DNA from: an uncultured Lachnospiraceae bacterium
GTDB lineage: Bacteria; Bacillota; Clostridia; Lachnospirales; Lachnospiraceae
Length of the DNA stretch: 8,834 nucleotides
Assembly (NCBI GenBank): GCA_902783305.1
Contig: CACZQU010000129.1
Span: 1-8,834 of the forward strand
Direction: 5' to 3'
In this document: piece after piece, positions 1 to 7,367 of the stretch
Layout of the letters: each line of letters starts with the position of its first letter
Numbering within the stretch: position 1 is the stretch's first letter
Position numbers and translations under genes: made by a program
Notes under the pieces: model-generated
Told to the model about the DNA's origin: nothing
The model's database searches: none
What the model saw: the letters and a program-made list of their open reading frames with translations, nothing else

Positions 1-82
1 GTGGACGCACGTTTAGCGCCGACCGAAGCGGAGCGTAGACGCGAAGCACGGAACAATCCGTAGGAGTCATTTTGCACTGCAA
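1..82. repeat. GC-rich non-coding patch, probable end of a dispersed repeat
   Basis: This stretch follows the rsmG stop codon and is cut by the window edge. Bases 1-60 contain 38 G/C (63%), clearly richer than the flanking genes. It has similar short words repeated (GAAGCGGAGCG near 25, GCGAAGCACGG near 41). It also has a perfect 5-bp stem ACGGA/TCCGT (48-52 with 57-61, loop ACAA) and an odd palindrome TTGCA-C-TGCAA (72-82). No convincing reading frame crosses it on either strand. The composition and internal repetition resemble the dispersed intergenic repeats seen in many copies in some Lachnospiraceae genomes, but that comparison is from memory. It could instead be a terminator region for rsmG, although no U-tract is visible. 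Confidence 0.4.
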
Positions 83-90
83 TCATTGAA

Positions 91-816
91 TTATTTCATG
101 ATCAAGGGTACTTTCTGAGGGATACCAGCTTTCCTTGGATAACATTTATTGGTACAAGTCTTTTTTTCTATGAAGACAAGGGATCTCGCAATATCCGTTC
201 CGGGAATATGAAATTCATGAATATCTTTGATTTTTCCCCCAAGCTGTTTCACTGCATATTCCGCTTCACCGACTTCATCAATGATGTTCCCGGACTTGTA
301 GGAAACAAACAATCCATTCCTTCTGACAAATGGTATGCAATATTCAGACAGAACAGAAAGTCTGGAAACAGCACGGGATACACATAGGTCATACTTTTCT
401 CTGTACCGGTCATGATGAGCCAGATCCTCTGCCCTTGAATGGATTTCTTCTACATTCTGTAAATCTAACCGTGTCACTGCCTCTTTCAGAAATCGAATTC
501 GTTTCTCCAGCGAATCCATTAAGCATATCTTCAGATGAGGAAAAGCAATTTTCAGTGGAATTCCCGGAAATCCGGCTCCGGTTCCCACATCGATTACCGT
601 TGTCGTCTGATGGAGATCAAGATAACGAGAGATCATCAGACTGTCCATAAAATGCTTTCGGACCACATCAGTAAAATCGGTAATCGCAGTCAGATTCATC
701 ACCTTATTCTTTTCTGTCAGAAAGAGATAATAATCATAGAATCTGGAGATCTGTTCCTGAGTGAAATCCAGTTCGAGCGGTTTCAATATTTCCGCAATGT
801 TTTCCTTATTTTCCAT
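91..816 (-). CDS. rsmG: 16S rRNA (guanine-527-N7) methyltransferase RsmG
   Basis: RsmG (GidB) is a cytoplasmic S-adenosylmethionine-dependent enzyme that methylates N7 of G527 in the 530 loop of 16S rRNA; its loss gives low-level streptomycin resistance in several bacteria. The 241-residue product has the family's usual length. It shows NLTAI (41-45), KHFMDSL (54-60), the glycine-rich SAM-binding motif DVGTGAGFPG (76-85), the SRAV motif (147-150) and the terminal RSLVFIEKK followed by YPRKAGIPQKVPL. An ATG at 822 lies in frame two codons upstream, but AAAGGA touches it directly. The same AAAGGA lies 6 nt before the ATG at 816, which is therefore the likely start. It is the last gene of the leftward mnmE-mnmG-rsmG group, 139-145 bp after mnmG, with a possible promoter of its own in that gap. 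Confidence 0.95.
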   Translation of the reverse strand: MENKENIAEILKPLELDFTQEQISRFYDYYLFLTEKNKVMNLTAITDFTDVVRKHFMDSLMISRYLDLHQTTTVIDVGTGAGFPGIPLKIAFPHLKICLMDSLEKRIRFLKEAVTRLDLQNVEEIHSRAEDLAHHDRYREKYDLCVSRAVSRLSVLSEYCIPFVRRNGLFVSYKSGNIIDEVGEAEYAVKQLGGKIKDIHEFHIPGTDIARSLVFIEKKTCTNKCYPRKAGIPQKVPLIMK

Positions 817-841
817 CTGCATTCCTTTGCGTATCGAAGTA

Positions 842-859
842 ATCCTATAACTACAGGAT
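842..859 (-). other. Small hairpin in the rsmG leader
   Basis: The arms ATCCT (842-846) and AGGAT (855-859) are perfectly complementary. On the minus-strand RNA the stem can extend inwards with a G-U pair and a further base pair. It lies just upstream of the AAAGGA ribosome binding site of rsmG and has no U-tract, so it is not an intrinsic terminator. A role in translation or RNA stability is possible but unproven. Confidence 0.3.
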
Positions 860-923
860 AAATCATTATTCTTTACTTTGCGCTTTAAGCGTGCTTATCG
901 CGACGTCTGATGAATGCTGTCAT

Positions 924-952
924 GTTACATTGTCTTTAGACAAGTGTTTCAA
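924..952 (-). promoter_or_regulatory. Candidate internal promoter for rsmG
   Basis: On the minus strand a TTGAAA (-35, bases 952-947) is followed after exactly 17 nt by TGTAAC (-10, bases 929-924). The -35 matches consensus at 5 of 6 and the -10 at only 4 of 6. The spacer contains a perfect TTGTC/GACAA inverted repeat (930-934 and 939-943) with a 4-nt loop. It sits in the unusually long mnmG-rsmG gap. The weak -10 keeps confidence low; rsmG may simply be read through from mnmG. Confidence 0.3.
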
Positions 953-961
953 GAGATCACT

Positions 962-2848
962 TCATCTTCCCTGATGCTCTCTTTGATGAAGATATACAAT
1001 CAATACGGAAATATCCGAGGGAGATACACCGGAAATCCGTGAAGCCTGTCCAACCGAAACAGGACGGAAGGAGGATAACTTCTGTCTGGCTTCCAGACGA
1101 AGATTCTTTATCTCCATATAATCAATATCCTCCGGAATCCTTTTTTTCTCAAGGCGCTTAAAGGATTCAACCTGTCTTTCCTGCCTTGAAATATACCCTT
1201 CATACTTTAAACTGATGTTTACCTGCTCGCATACATCCGAAGAAAGAGCAGGCCTTTCCGTATCCAGATCGGCAATACTATCATAGTCCAGTTCAGGACG
1301 ACGAATCAGATCTGCCAGACTGCAGCCGGATTTAAGAGCAGTACTGCCATATTTTTCAAGTAAAGCACAAACCCTTGGATCATGTCCGCTTACCATGGTT
1401 TTCTCCAGCCGGTTCAGTTCGTCCGTAATCCTCTGCTTTTTCAGTAAGGTGCACTCATATTCTTCCTGGCTCACAAGCCCGGTCTCAAATCCTGTCTTCC
1501 TCAGACGCAGATCCGCATTATCCTGCCTGAGAAGAAGCCTGTATTCCGCTCGGCTTGTCATCATACGGTACGGTTCCTTATTCTCCTTCGTCACAAGATC
1601 ATCGATCAGAACACCGATATAAGCCTCGGACCGGTCGAGAACCATCATCTGTTTTCCTCTGATTTTATTAGCAGCATTAATTCCGGCAATCAATCCCTGA
1701 GCCGCAGCTTCCTCATACCCGGAGCTCCCATTTAACTGCCCTGCGCTGAAAAGGCCTTTGATATCCTTGAATTCCAATGAAGGATTCAGCTGTCTCGCGT
1801 CAATACAATCATATTCAATCGCATAAGCCAGCTTGACAATTTTACAGTTTTCCAGACCGGCTACAGTATGATACATTGCTTCCTGAACATCCTCTGGCAG
1901 GGAACTTGACATACCACTGACATACATCTCATTCGTATATCGACCCTCCGGTTCAATGAACAATTGATGTCTGCTTTTGTCGGCAAAGCGGACAACCTTA
2001 TCCTCAATAGAAGGACAATATCTTGGTCCAGTCCCTTTTATTGTACCCGAAAACAGAGGGGATCGATGAATGTTTGCTCTGATAATTTCATGAGTCTTCT
2101 CATTGGTATACGTTAACCAGCAGGACTCCTGCGGGATCTGGACTGAGTCAGGATCCGTAGAGAAGGAGAAAGGAATCACCCTTTCATCTCCAGGCTGTTC
2201 CTCCATTTTGCTGTAATCTATAGTATTCCCGGCGATTCTCGCGGGTGTTCCTGTCTTAAACCTCATGATGGAAATCCCGAGTGAAAGAAGACTATCCGTA
2301 AGATCATTAGCCGCCTGAAAACCATTTGGACCAGTAGGATAACTTACCTCGCCATAGATACATCTGGCCCTGAGATACGTTCCCGTACATAATATACAGG
2401 CTTCACACAGGTAAACCGCATCGGAATGCATCCTGACTCCCTTCAGAATCCCATTCTCCACAATCAGACGGCTTACTTCACCCTGCCGGATGGTCAGATG
2501 CTCCTGATTCTCCAATGTCTTTCTCATGGCGTTACTGTATGCCTGTTTGTCTGCCTGAGCGCGTAGTGAATGCACGGCAGGCCCCTTCGAAGCATTGAGC
2601 ATTTTTGACTGGAGAAATGTCTTATCGATATTTTTTCCCATTTCTCCTCCCAGAGCATCTATCTCTCTGACCAGATGACCCTTGGAAGTTCCTCCGATAT
2701 TCGGGTTACAAGGCATCATGGCAATGCTCTCGGTACTGATGGTAAATAATATCGTTTCCAATCCTAACCTTGACGCAGCCAATGCCGCTTCACAACCGGC
2801 GTGGCCGGCTCCTACGACAACAACCTGATATTTTTTTACGATATCCAT
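962..2848 (-). CDS. mnmG: tRNA uridine-5-carboxymethylaminomethyl modification enzyme MnmG (GidA)
   Basis: MnmG is the FAD-dependent partner of MnmE. The complex adds a carboxymethylaminomethyl group (from glycine) or an aminomethyl group (from ammonium) to C5 of wobble uridine 34 in certain tRNAs, using methylenetetrahydrofolate. At 628 residues it is full length. Visible are the FAD-binding GAGHAG (13-18), [14 protein letters not shown] (46-59) with the conserved Cys47, [14 protein letters not shown] (88-101), [10 protein letters not shown] (196-205), [11 protein letters not shown] (274-284) with the second conserved cysteine Cys278, [10 protein letters not shown] (350-359) and [19 protein letters not shown] (367-385). 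The helical C-terminal domain that contacts MnmE and tRNA follows. The ATG at 2848 has only a modest site (GGAAAG, 2 nt away), suggesting dependence on translation from mnmE, whose stop lies 36 nt upstream. Confidence 0.97.
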   Translation of the reverse strand: MDIVKKYQVVVVGAGHAGCEAALAASRLGLETILFTISTESIAMMPCNPNIGGTSKGHLVREIDALGGEMGKNIDKTFLQSKMLNASKGPAVHSLRAQADKQAYSNAMRKTLENQEHLTIRQGEVSRLIVENGILKGVRMHSDAVYLCEACILCTGTYLRARCIYGEVSYPTGPNGFQAANDLTDSLLSLGISIMRFKTGTPARIAGNTIDYSKMEEQPGDERVIPFSFSTDPDSVQIPQESCWLTYTNEKTHEIIRANIHRSPLFSGTIKGTGPRYCPSIEDKVVRFADKSRHQLFIEPEGRYTNEMYVSGMSSSLPEDVQEAMYHTVAGLENCKIVKLAYAIEYDCIDARQLNPSLEFKDIKGLFSAGQLNGSSGYEEAAAQGLIAGINAANKIRGKQMMVLDRSEAYIGVLIDDLVTKENKEPYRMMTSRAEYRLLLRQDNADLRLRKTGFETGLVSQEEYECTLLKKQRITDELNRLEKTMVSGHDPRVCALLEKYGSTALKSGCSLADLIRRPELDYDSIADLDTERPALSSDVCEQVNISLKYEGYISRQERQVESFKRLEKKRIPEDIDYMEIKNLRLEARQKLSSFRPVSVGQASRISGVSPSDISVLIVYLHQREHQGR

Positions 2849-2884
2849 TGCTTTCCATACCCCATCAACATGCAGAGCAGCTGT

Positions 2885-4258
2885 TTATTTGCCCATACAG
2901 AAGCTGCTGAAAATTTCATCGATCAGATCATCTCCAACCTCTTCTCCAAGAATTCTGCCCAGTTCTGTGTAGGCATCCATCAAATCAACACAAAACAGGT
3001 CTTCCGGTATCCCAGCCTTTACTCCTTCCAGAACCTGATCAAGAGCCTTTTTCGCAGCGCATAATCCAGTCTGATGTCTGGCGCTGGTAACCAGAAAATC
3101 TCCCTGACTGCTGATTTCCCCATGGAAAAAAAGCTGATGAATTTCCTCAATCAGTTCACGAAGACCTTCTTTTTCTTTTGCGGAAAATGGAATGACAATA
3201 CCGGAGGTCTGATTTTTCAAAGCCTTCATATCCATCACAGGATCCAGATCTGTTTTATTATACAATATGATGGTTTTTTTCTCCCTGATAAAGTTCAGGA
3301 TATCCAAGTCGTCCTGATCAAGTTCTGTAGAGGAATCTGCCACATAAAGAATTAAATCTGCTTTCTCGGCCATCTGGCGGGCCTTCCCGATTCCGATTTT
3401 TTCAACCAGATTATCTGTCTGATGAATTCCTGCCGTATCGACCAGCTTTAAAGAAACATCTCCAATGTTCACATATTCCTCAAGAGTATCTCTGGTGGTT
3501 CCTGCTACCTTTGTCACAATCGCCCGATCTTCTCCAAGCATATAATTTAATAAGGAAGATTTACCCGCGTTTGGCTTTCCGAGAATCACTGTACGAATCC
3601 CTTCCTCAACCCTTTTCCCATCCTCATAGGTCTTAAGAAGATGATCAATCTGCCTGGAAAGCCGGGATATTATTTCTTCAAGAACAGGTCTGTATCCGTC
3701 AAGACTGTAATGCTCCGGATCATCGAGAGCAGATTCAATAAAAGCAGTCTCATGCAATACTTCTTTTCGGATCCCTCTGATTTTTTCAGCAAATCCTCCC
3801 TTCAGCTGTTCCAGTGAATTTTGAAAGGCTCTTTCATTTTTTGCCTGAATAAGGCTCATGACCGCTTCTGCCTGCGTCAGATCCATTCTTCCATTCAGGA
3901 AGGCCCGTTTGCTGAATTCTCCCGGCTCAGCCAGAAAGGCTCCACTTTCAAGAACAGCATTCAGGACTTTTTTCATTGCGATCACACCGCCATGACAATC
4001 GATTTCAACGGTATCCTCCCCGGTATAGGTTCTGGGAGCTTTCATCACAATCACCAGTACCTCATCCAGTATCTCTTCACGATGAACAATAAATCCATGA
4101 TGAATGGTATGGGAATCTACGTGATGTAAATTCTTTTTTCCTCCCTTGGATCGATAAATTTTCGATACGATCGAAATGGAATTCGTTCCGCTGACCCTTA
4201 TGATCCCTATCCCGGAAGGATGAAGAGCGCTTGATATCGCCGCAATCGTTCTTTCCAT
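2885..4258 (-). CDS. mnmE: tRNA modification GTPase MnmE (TrmE)
   Basis: MnmE is a GTPase that dimerises through its N-terminal formyl-tetrahydrofolate-binding domain and works with MnmG on wobble uridine 34. The 457-residue product has all parts. The N-terminal domain begins TIAAISSALHPSGIGIIRVSG-like (4-24) and contains EPGEFSKRAFLNGRMDL (111-127). The GTPase domain has G1 GKPNAGKSS (227-235), G2 TTRDT (254-258), G3 DTAG (274-277) and G4 NKTD (334-337). The C-terminal motif is FCMGK, where CIGK is the common form; the catalytic-region cysteine (Cys454) is kept. The frame is open up to an ATG at 4387, giving 43 extra residues. The start at 4258 is preferred because it matches the family N-terminus and has GAGGTGA 8 nt upstream. 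An in-frame ATG at 4315 is also possible but lacks a ribosome binding site. Confidence 0.96.
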   Translation of the reverse strand: MERTIAAISSALHPSGIGIIRVSGTNSISIVSKIYRSKGGKKNLHHVDSHTIHHGFIVHREEILDEVLVIVMKAPRTYTGEDTVEIDCHGGVIAMKKVLNAVLESGAFLAEPGEFSKRAFLNGRMDLTQAEAVMSLIQAKNERAFQNSLEQLKGGFAEKIRGIRKEVLHETAFIESALDDPEHYSLDGYRPVLEEIISRLSRQIDHLLKTYEDGKRVEEGIRTVILGKPNAGKSSLLNYMLGEDRAIVTKVAGTTRDTLEEYVNIGDVSLKLVDTAGIHQTDNLVEKIGIGKARQMAEKADLILYVADSSTELDQDDLDILNFIREKKTIILYNKTDLDPVMDMKALKNQTSGIVIPFSAKEKEGLRELIEEIHQLFFHGEISSQGDFLVTSARHQTGLCAAKKALDQVLEGVKAGIPEDLFCVDLMDAYTELGRILGEEVGDDLIDEIFSSFCMGK

Positions 4259-4340
4259 ATCAAGAATCACCTCATCTGTAAAAGCTGTTTTCACCTTCTG
4301 ACCGGCAGATGACATCCCCCGGTAACTTTGACGGTATGTG

Positions 4341-4395
4341 AAAAAAGGTGAAAGAGTGGAAGAGCAGAGATACTCTGCACATTCCACCTTTCACC
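4341..4395 (-). terminator. Strong intrinsic terminator between jag and mnmE
   Basis: Read on the minus strand, GGTGAAAG (paired with CTTTCACC), one bulged base and GTGGAA/TTCCAC form a 14-bp stem. The plus-strand arms are 4347-4361 and 4382-4395. An inner 6-bp stem GCAGAG/CTCTGC (4364-4369, 4373-4378) caps it. Six T residues follow the stem at once (plus-strand A's 4341-4346), the hallmark of Rho-independent termination. It lies about 110 nt past the jag stop and 83 nt before the mnmE start, so it should end the yidC-jag transcript. An outer perfect 8-bp pair (4335-4342 with 4405-4412) encloses the structure. Confidence 0.85.
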
Positions 4396-4504
4396 TGGAA
4401 CTGCTTCACATATTATTTGTCAATATACAACCGGATACTATTTTCATTCTTCCCTGACAGAAGCTTTGTATCTGACTGTTCACAGCTGTCTTCTATACTT
4501 GCTC

Positions 4505-5698
4505 TTAAAACTTTTTCAGTTTGACAACAACATGACGATAAGGTTCTTCACCCTCACTCATGGTTTCGACATATTTGTTTCCCTGCAGCGCAGAATGAAT
4601 GATTCTTCTTTCATAAGGATTCATTGGCTCGAGAACGACAGGCCTGCGATTCTTTTTCACTTTATAGGCAATCCCTCTTGCAAGATTTTCCAGTGTCTCT
4701 TTGCGCCTTCTTCTGTAATCCTCTGTGTCAAGCTTTACCCGGACATAATCTTCCAGATCTTTGTTTACCACAAGACTTGTCAGATACTGAAGAGAATCCA
4801 GGGTCTGTCCTCTCTTTCCAATGAGAACACCCATATCCTCTCCTTCAAAATCCACATCCAGACATCCTTCTTCGCTGTTGTAGCGGGAATTGATCTCTAC
4901 CTCTCCAAGATCCATACAGCCAAAAACATCTTCGATGAATTTTTTGGCTCTGGCTTCTACCAGGGCAATCTGTTCCGGATCGGTAAGAATTTTGACCGGT
5001 CTGGAGACTCTGGAAGGCTTTTCTTCCTCAACATGCACGCTTTCCTGAGCAGCAGGTGTATCGGACTGAGCTTCATTTTTTTCCGGATAATGCTGCTTCA
5101 CTCTTTTGTTCCTGTTATTCCGGCTTTTTGCGGGACGTTCGGGCCGGGTCTTCATTTCTTTTGGTTCGTCTTCCGTCACTGCTTTGACAGATTCCTCAGC
5201 TTTATCGGTTTCCGGAACGCTCTGCGTATGAACGCTGTCCTCAGATTCTTTTTTCCCGGCGCGCTTCTTTTCATTTTTCTTTTTTTCAGCCGGGTTCTTC
5301 TGACTTACATCCTTCTTTTCCTGATCGGTTTCCTCTGACGGAGCTTCAGCCTCTGTTTTCTCCTGCTTTCCTCCTGCAGTTTTCTGTACAGAAGAAACGG
5401 GTTTCTTTTCCTTTTTCGCCGGTTTTGGATTAGGCTTCTTTTTCTCTTCTTCGTTCAATTCTTTGATGGAAGAAGCCGATACATTTTCCACGATCTCCCG
5501 AATTTCCAGATCTGTAGAATCCTCATGAATTCTTCGGACTCTGATCACGGCCGGTTTGCTCCCTATCCCGAAAAAGCCGCTGCTACCTTCGCTGACAACC
5601 TGAATTTCAAGCTGATCGCTGGTCACGCCCAGTTCCATGACAGCTTTCATTATCGCTTCATTCCTGGTTTTTGCCGAGTATTCCATAAAATCACTCAT
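4505..5698 (-). CDS. khpB: KH/R3H RNA-binding protein KhpB (Jag/EloR) with long charged linker
   Basis: Jag/KhpB/EloR proteins are cytoplasmic RNA-binding proteins that pair with KhpA. In pneumococcus they influence cell elongation. The gene almost always follows yidC, as here, with 15 nt between them. The 397-residue protein has three parts. The Jag-N domain is about 1-56 (YSAKTRNEAIMKAVMELG, then GFFGIGSKPAVI). A Lys/Glu/Pro/Ser-rich, probably disordered linker spans about 82-235. The C-terminal KH domain (about 246-322) has the loop GKRG (294-297), and the R3H domain (about 328-397) contains ERRIIH with Arg364 and His368. The start ATG has GGAAGG 7 nt upstream, overlapping the end of yidC, so the two are probably co-translated. 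The linker makes it much longer than the roughly 208-residue Bacillus protein. Confidence 0.93.
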   Translation of the reverse strand: MSDFMEYSAKTRNEAIMKAVMELGVTSDQLEIQVVSEGSSGFFGIGSKPAVIRVRRIHEDSTDLEIREIVENVSASSIKELNEEEKKKPNPKPAKKEKKPVSSVQKTAGGKQEKTEAEAPSEETDQEKKDVSQKNPAEKKKNEKKRAGKKESEDSVHTQSVPETDKAEESVKAVTEDEPKEMKTRPERPAKSRNNRNKRVKQHYPEKNEAQSDTPAAQESVHVEEEKPSRVSRPVKILTDPEQIALVEARAKKFIEDVFGCMDLGEVEINSRYNSEEGCLDVDFEGEDMGVLIGKRGQTLDSLQYLTSLVVNKDLEDYVRVKLDTEDYRRRRKETLENLARGIAYKVKKNRRPVVLEPMNPYERRIIHSALQGNKYVETMSEGEEPYRHVVVKLKKF

Positions 5699-5713
5699 CA
5701 GGATGCCTTCCTT

Positions 5714-7021
5714 TCACTTCTTGTTTCGCTCATTATAATCACGGACCATGTTTGCTTTTGCCGTAATACTTCCCGGTTTCGCCGTCCTGCTTTTTTCATA
5801 AGCCTCATCAATTTTCCTGTTCTTTTCAGAGGAACTGCCGGTCTTCTTTCCTGATGCGCTCCCAGGCTTTCCGGAATTGATATTACGTACCGACTGATGA
5901 GCCTGTGTAGTAATCTTCTGTGGAGGCAGACCTTGTTTGGCCCGTTTTTCCTCTGCCTTTTTCATATTTTCCTTAATGAGGTCATCGATATTGATTTTAT
6001 CCAGATGACGGTTGATCAGAACCATCTGAACACTTCTGACCACAGCACTGGATATCCAGTAAATGCCAAGACCTACAGGGAATGTAAAACAGAAGACAGC
6101 AGACATCAGAGGCATGACCGTATTCATGGTCTTCATGGAGCTGTTCATGGCATCCTGGCCTTCCGCTGCAGCCTGCTGAGGCATCAGCTTGATATTGAGA
6201 AGCTGGGTCAGCCATGAAAGCAAAGGAATCATAAGGGCGATAATACCAAGAATAATAGCGGTACCCTTAAACATATTCTGGATATAGTAAAGAGGCTGCT
6301 CCGCAATATTAAGTCCAAAGAAATTCTGCATCCCGGAAAGCTTTTTCGCTGTCGTTTCCAGAATATCAGAAAAACCGGTAAACTCGCTCATAGAGGATAA
6401 TGATTTCCACTGACTTGGAGATAAAGAATAAAGGAAATCAATTACGGAATCCTTGGTAGCGACTCCTTCCTCCAGAATCAGCTGAACCCTTGCAAGATTA
6501 TTGTCTGCCTTGAAGGTCTGCAGAAGATCTGTATATCCGGCTACGGATGAAATCTTTTCCACCGCTTCCGTAAAGATAACCTTCACACTTGGGACATATG
6601 CGGGAATCTTATAGATAACCTGCCATAATGCCCACAGAACAGGGAGCTGGATCAGCAGCTGAACACAGCTGCCGGTTGCGGATACCCCATATTTCTGATA
6701 AACCGCCTGAGTCTCCTCCTGCATCCGCTGCATCGATTCCTGATCCTTTTTACCTTGATATTTCTTCTGAATTTTCTGAATTTCAGGATTCATCACCGCG
6801 CTGAGCTTGGAAAATTTCTGCTGCTTATACTGCAGAGGAGTCATCAGAACATAAATGATAATACTGAAAATAATGATACAAAGACCGATATTCTGTATCC
6901 CAATCATATTAAGGACACGATAAATTCCGTCCATGATAAATCCCATCACCGTAGAGATCTGACCAATGACGGGAGTAGTATTTTTCGTAGCAAGGAAATA
7001 ATTCAATGATGTTATATCCAA
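5714..7021 (-). CDS. yidC: Membrane protein insertase YidC/SpoIIIJ family, TTG start
   Basis: YidC/Oxa1/Alb3 insertases place proteins in the cytoplasmic membrane alone or with SecYEG. The 435-residue product has a short N-terminal hydrophobic part (about 18-40) and a transmembrane segment at 45-63. A cytoplasmic helical hairpin follows (KQQKFSKLSAVMNPEIQKI, then KYQGKKDQESM). Next is the family motif region YGVSATGSCVQLLIQLPVLWALW, a long external segment (about 140-250), further membrane segments (about 252-276 and 303-335) and a basic Gly/Ser/Lys-rich tail (340-435). No lipobox is seen, unlike SpoIIIJ of Bacillus. The start is TTG at 7021: AAGGGG lies 8 nt upstream, there is no ATG near it, and the first internal ATG (residue 26) would cut into the first hydrophobic segment. 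The position of the usual groove arginine appears to be Tyr57. Confidence 0.95.
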   Translation of the reverse strand: MDITSLNYFLATKNTTPVIGQISTVMGFIMDGIYRVLNMIGIQNIGLCIIIFSIIIYVLMTPLQYKQQKFSKLSAVMNPEIQKIQKKYQGKKDQESMQRMQEETQAVYQKYGVSATGSCVQLLIQLPVLWALWQVIYKIPAYVPSVKVIFTEAVEKISSVAGYTDLLQTFKADNNLARVQLILEEGVATKDSVIDFLYSLSPSQWKSLSSMSEFTGFSDILETTAKKLSGMQNFFGLNIAEQPLYYIQNMFKGTAIILGIIALMIPLLSWLTQLLNIKLMPQQAAAEGQDAMNSSMKTMNTVMPLMSAVFCFTFPVGLGIYWISSAVVRSVQMVLINRHLDKINIDDLIKENMKKAEEKRAKQGLPPQKITTQAHQSVRNINSGKPGSASGKKTGSSSEKNRKIDEAYEKSRTAKPGSITAKANMVRDYNERNKK

Positions 7022-7048
7022 TGATCGTTCCCCTTTTCTTTCAATTTT

Positions 7049-7079
7049 TGATAAACTGGTGCCTTATCAGTCAGACTGA
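7049..7079 (-). other. Overlapping inverted repeats in the yidC leader
   Basis: Two short perfect inverted repeats share bases. TGATAA (7049-7054) pairs with TTATCA (7064-7069), and TCAGTC/GACTGA (7067-7072 and 7074-7079) pair around a single central base. If transcription begins after the candidate -10 at 7083-7088, the leader contains both, and they cannot both form fully. No U-tract follows, so they are not terminators. They could be an operator or a weak leader structure. Confidence 0.3.
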
Positions 7080-7082
7080 ACC

Positions 7083-7107
7083 ATTATATCCTCAGAAATA
7101 ATGTCAA
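7083..7107 (-). promoter_or_regulatory. Possible promoter upstream of yidC with abnormal spacing
   Basis: On the minus strand a perfect TTGACA (bases 7107-7102) and a perfect TATAAT (7088-7083) are both present, but only 13 nt separate them instead of about 17. At the normal distance from TATAAT there is no good -35. Transcription from this -10 would begin about 55 nt before the TTG start of yidC. The two perfect hexamers are suggestive, but the spacing is poor for the main sigma factor. Confidence 0.35.
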
Positions 7108-7118
7108 TGCTCATTCAT

Positions 7119-7134
7119 GGAGGACCTATCCTCC
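7119..7134 (-). other. GGAGGA/TCCTCC hairpin between yidD and yidC
   Basis: A perfect 6-bp inverted repeat (GGAGGA 7119-7124, TCCTCC 7129-7134) with a 4-nt loop lies 24 nt past the yidD stop codon. There is no run of T after it on either strand, so it is a weak terminator at best. On the minus-strand RNA it places a Shine-Dalgarno-like GGAGGA inside a stem, and no start codon with a usable frame follows it. Confidence 0.4.
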
Positions 7135-7157
7135 TGTACCATTCATACAGCATAATC

Positions 7158-7367
7158 TCACGGAACCGGATCATATCCACCGTGGGAAAAAGGATTACAG
7201 CGCAGAATTCTCCAGAAGGCCAGAAGCCCTCCTTTCAACGCTCCATACTTTTGTACCGCTTCCAGGCCATACTGAGAACATGTGGGAATATAAGGACATT
7301 TTGTTCTCTTCATCGGTGAAATATATTTTTGATAAAAACGGATCAGAAATATCATCATTTCCTTCAT
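7158..7367 (-). CDS. yidD: Membrane protein insertion efficiency factor YidD
   Basis: YidD is a small membrane-associated protein that in E. coli helps YidC-dependent insertion. The 69-residue product matches the family from end to end: [10 protein letters not shown] (9-18), [15 protein letters not shown] (24-38), [15 protein letters not shown] (46-60) and HGGYDPVP at the C-terminus. The three conserved cysteines are at 24, 30 and 57. The N-terminal helix (about 4-18) is amphipathic to hydrophobic. The ATG at 7367 has a perfect AGGAGG 7 nt upstream. Its A is also the last base of the rnpA stop codon (TAATG), so the two genes overlap by one base and are probably translationally coupled. It lies upstream of yidC, as in most Firmicutes. 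Confidence 0.95.
   Translation of the reverse strand: MKEMMIFLIRFYQKYISPMKRTKCPYIPTCSQYGLEAVQKYGALKGGLLAFWRILRCNPFSHGGYDPVP

Noticed and set aside
4259..4387. N-terminal extension of mnmE from an ATG at 4387 (43 extra residues) or 4315
   Set aside because: The extension would be encoded by the terminator hairpin, matches no family N-terminus, and the best ribosome binding site (GAGGTGA) fits the ATG at 4258.
4466..5338. Long plus-strand open frame opposite jag (290 codons)
   Set aside because: It is the antisense of the low-complexity Lys/Glu-rich linker, giving an artificial Phe/Leu/Ser-rich translation with no plausible ribosome binding site or family match.
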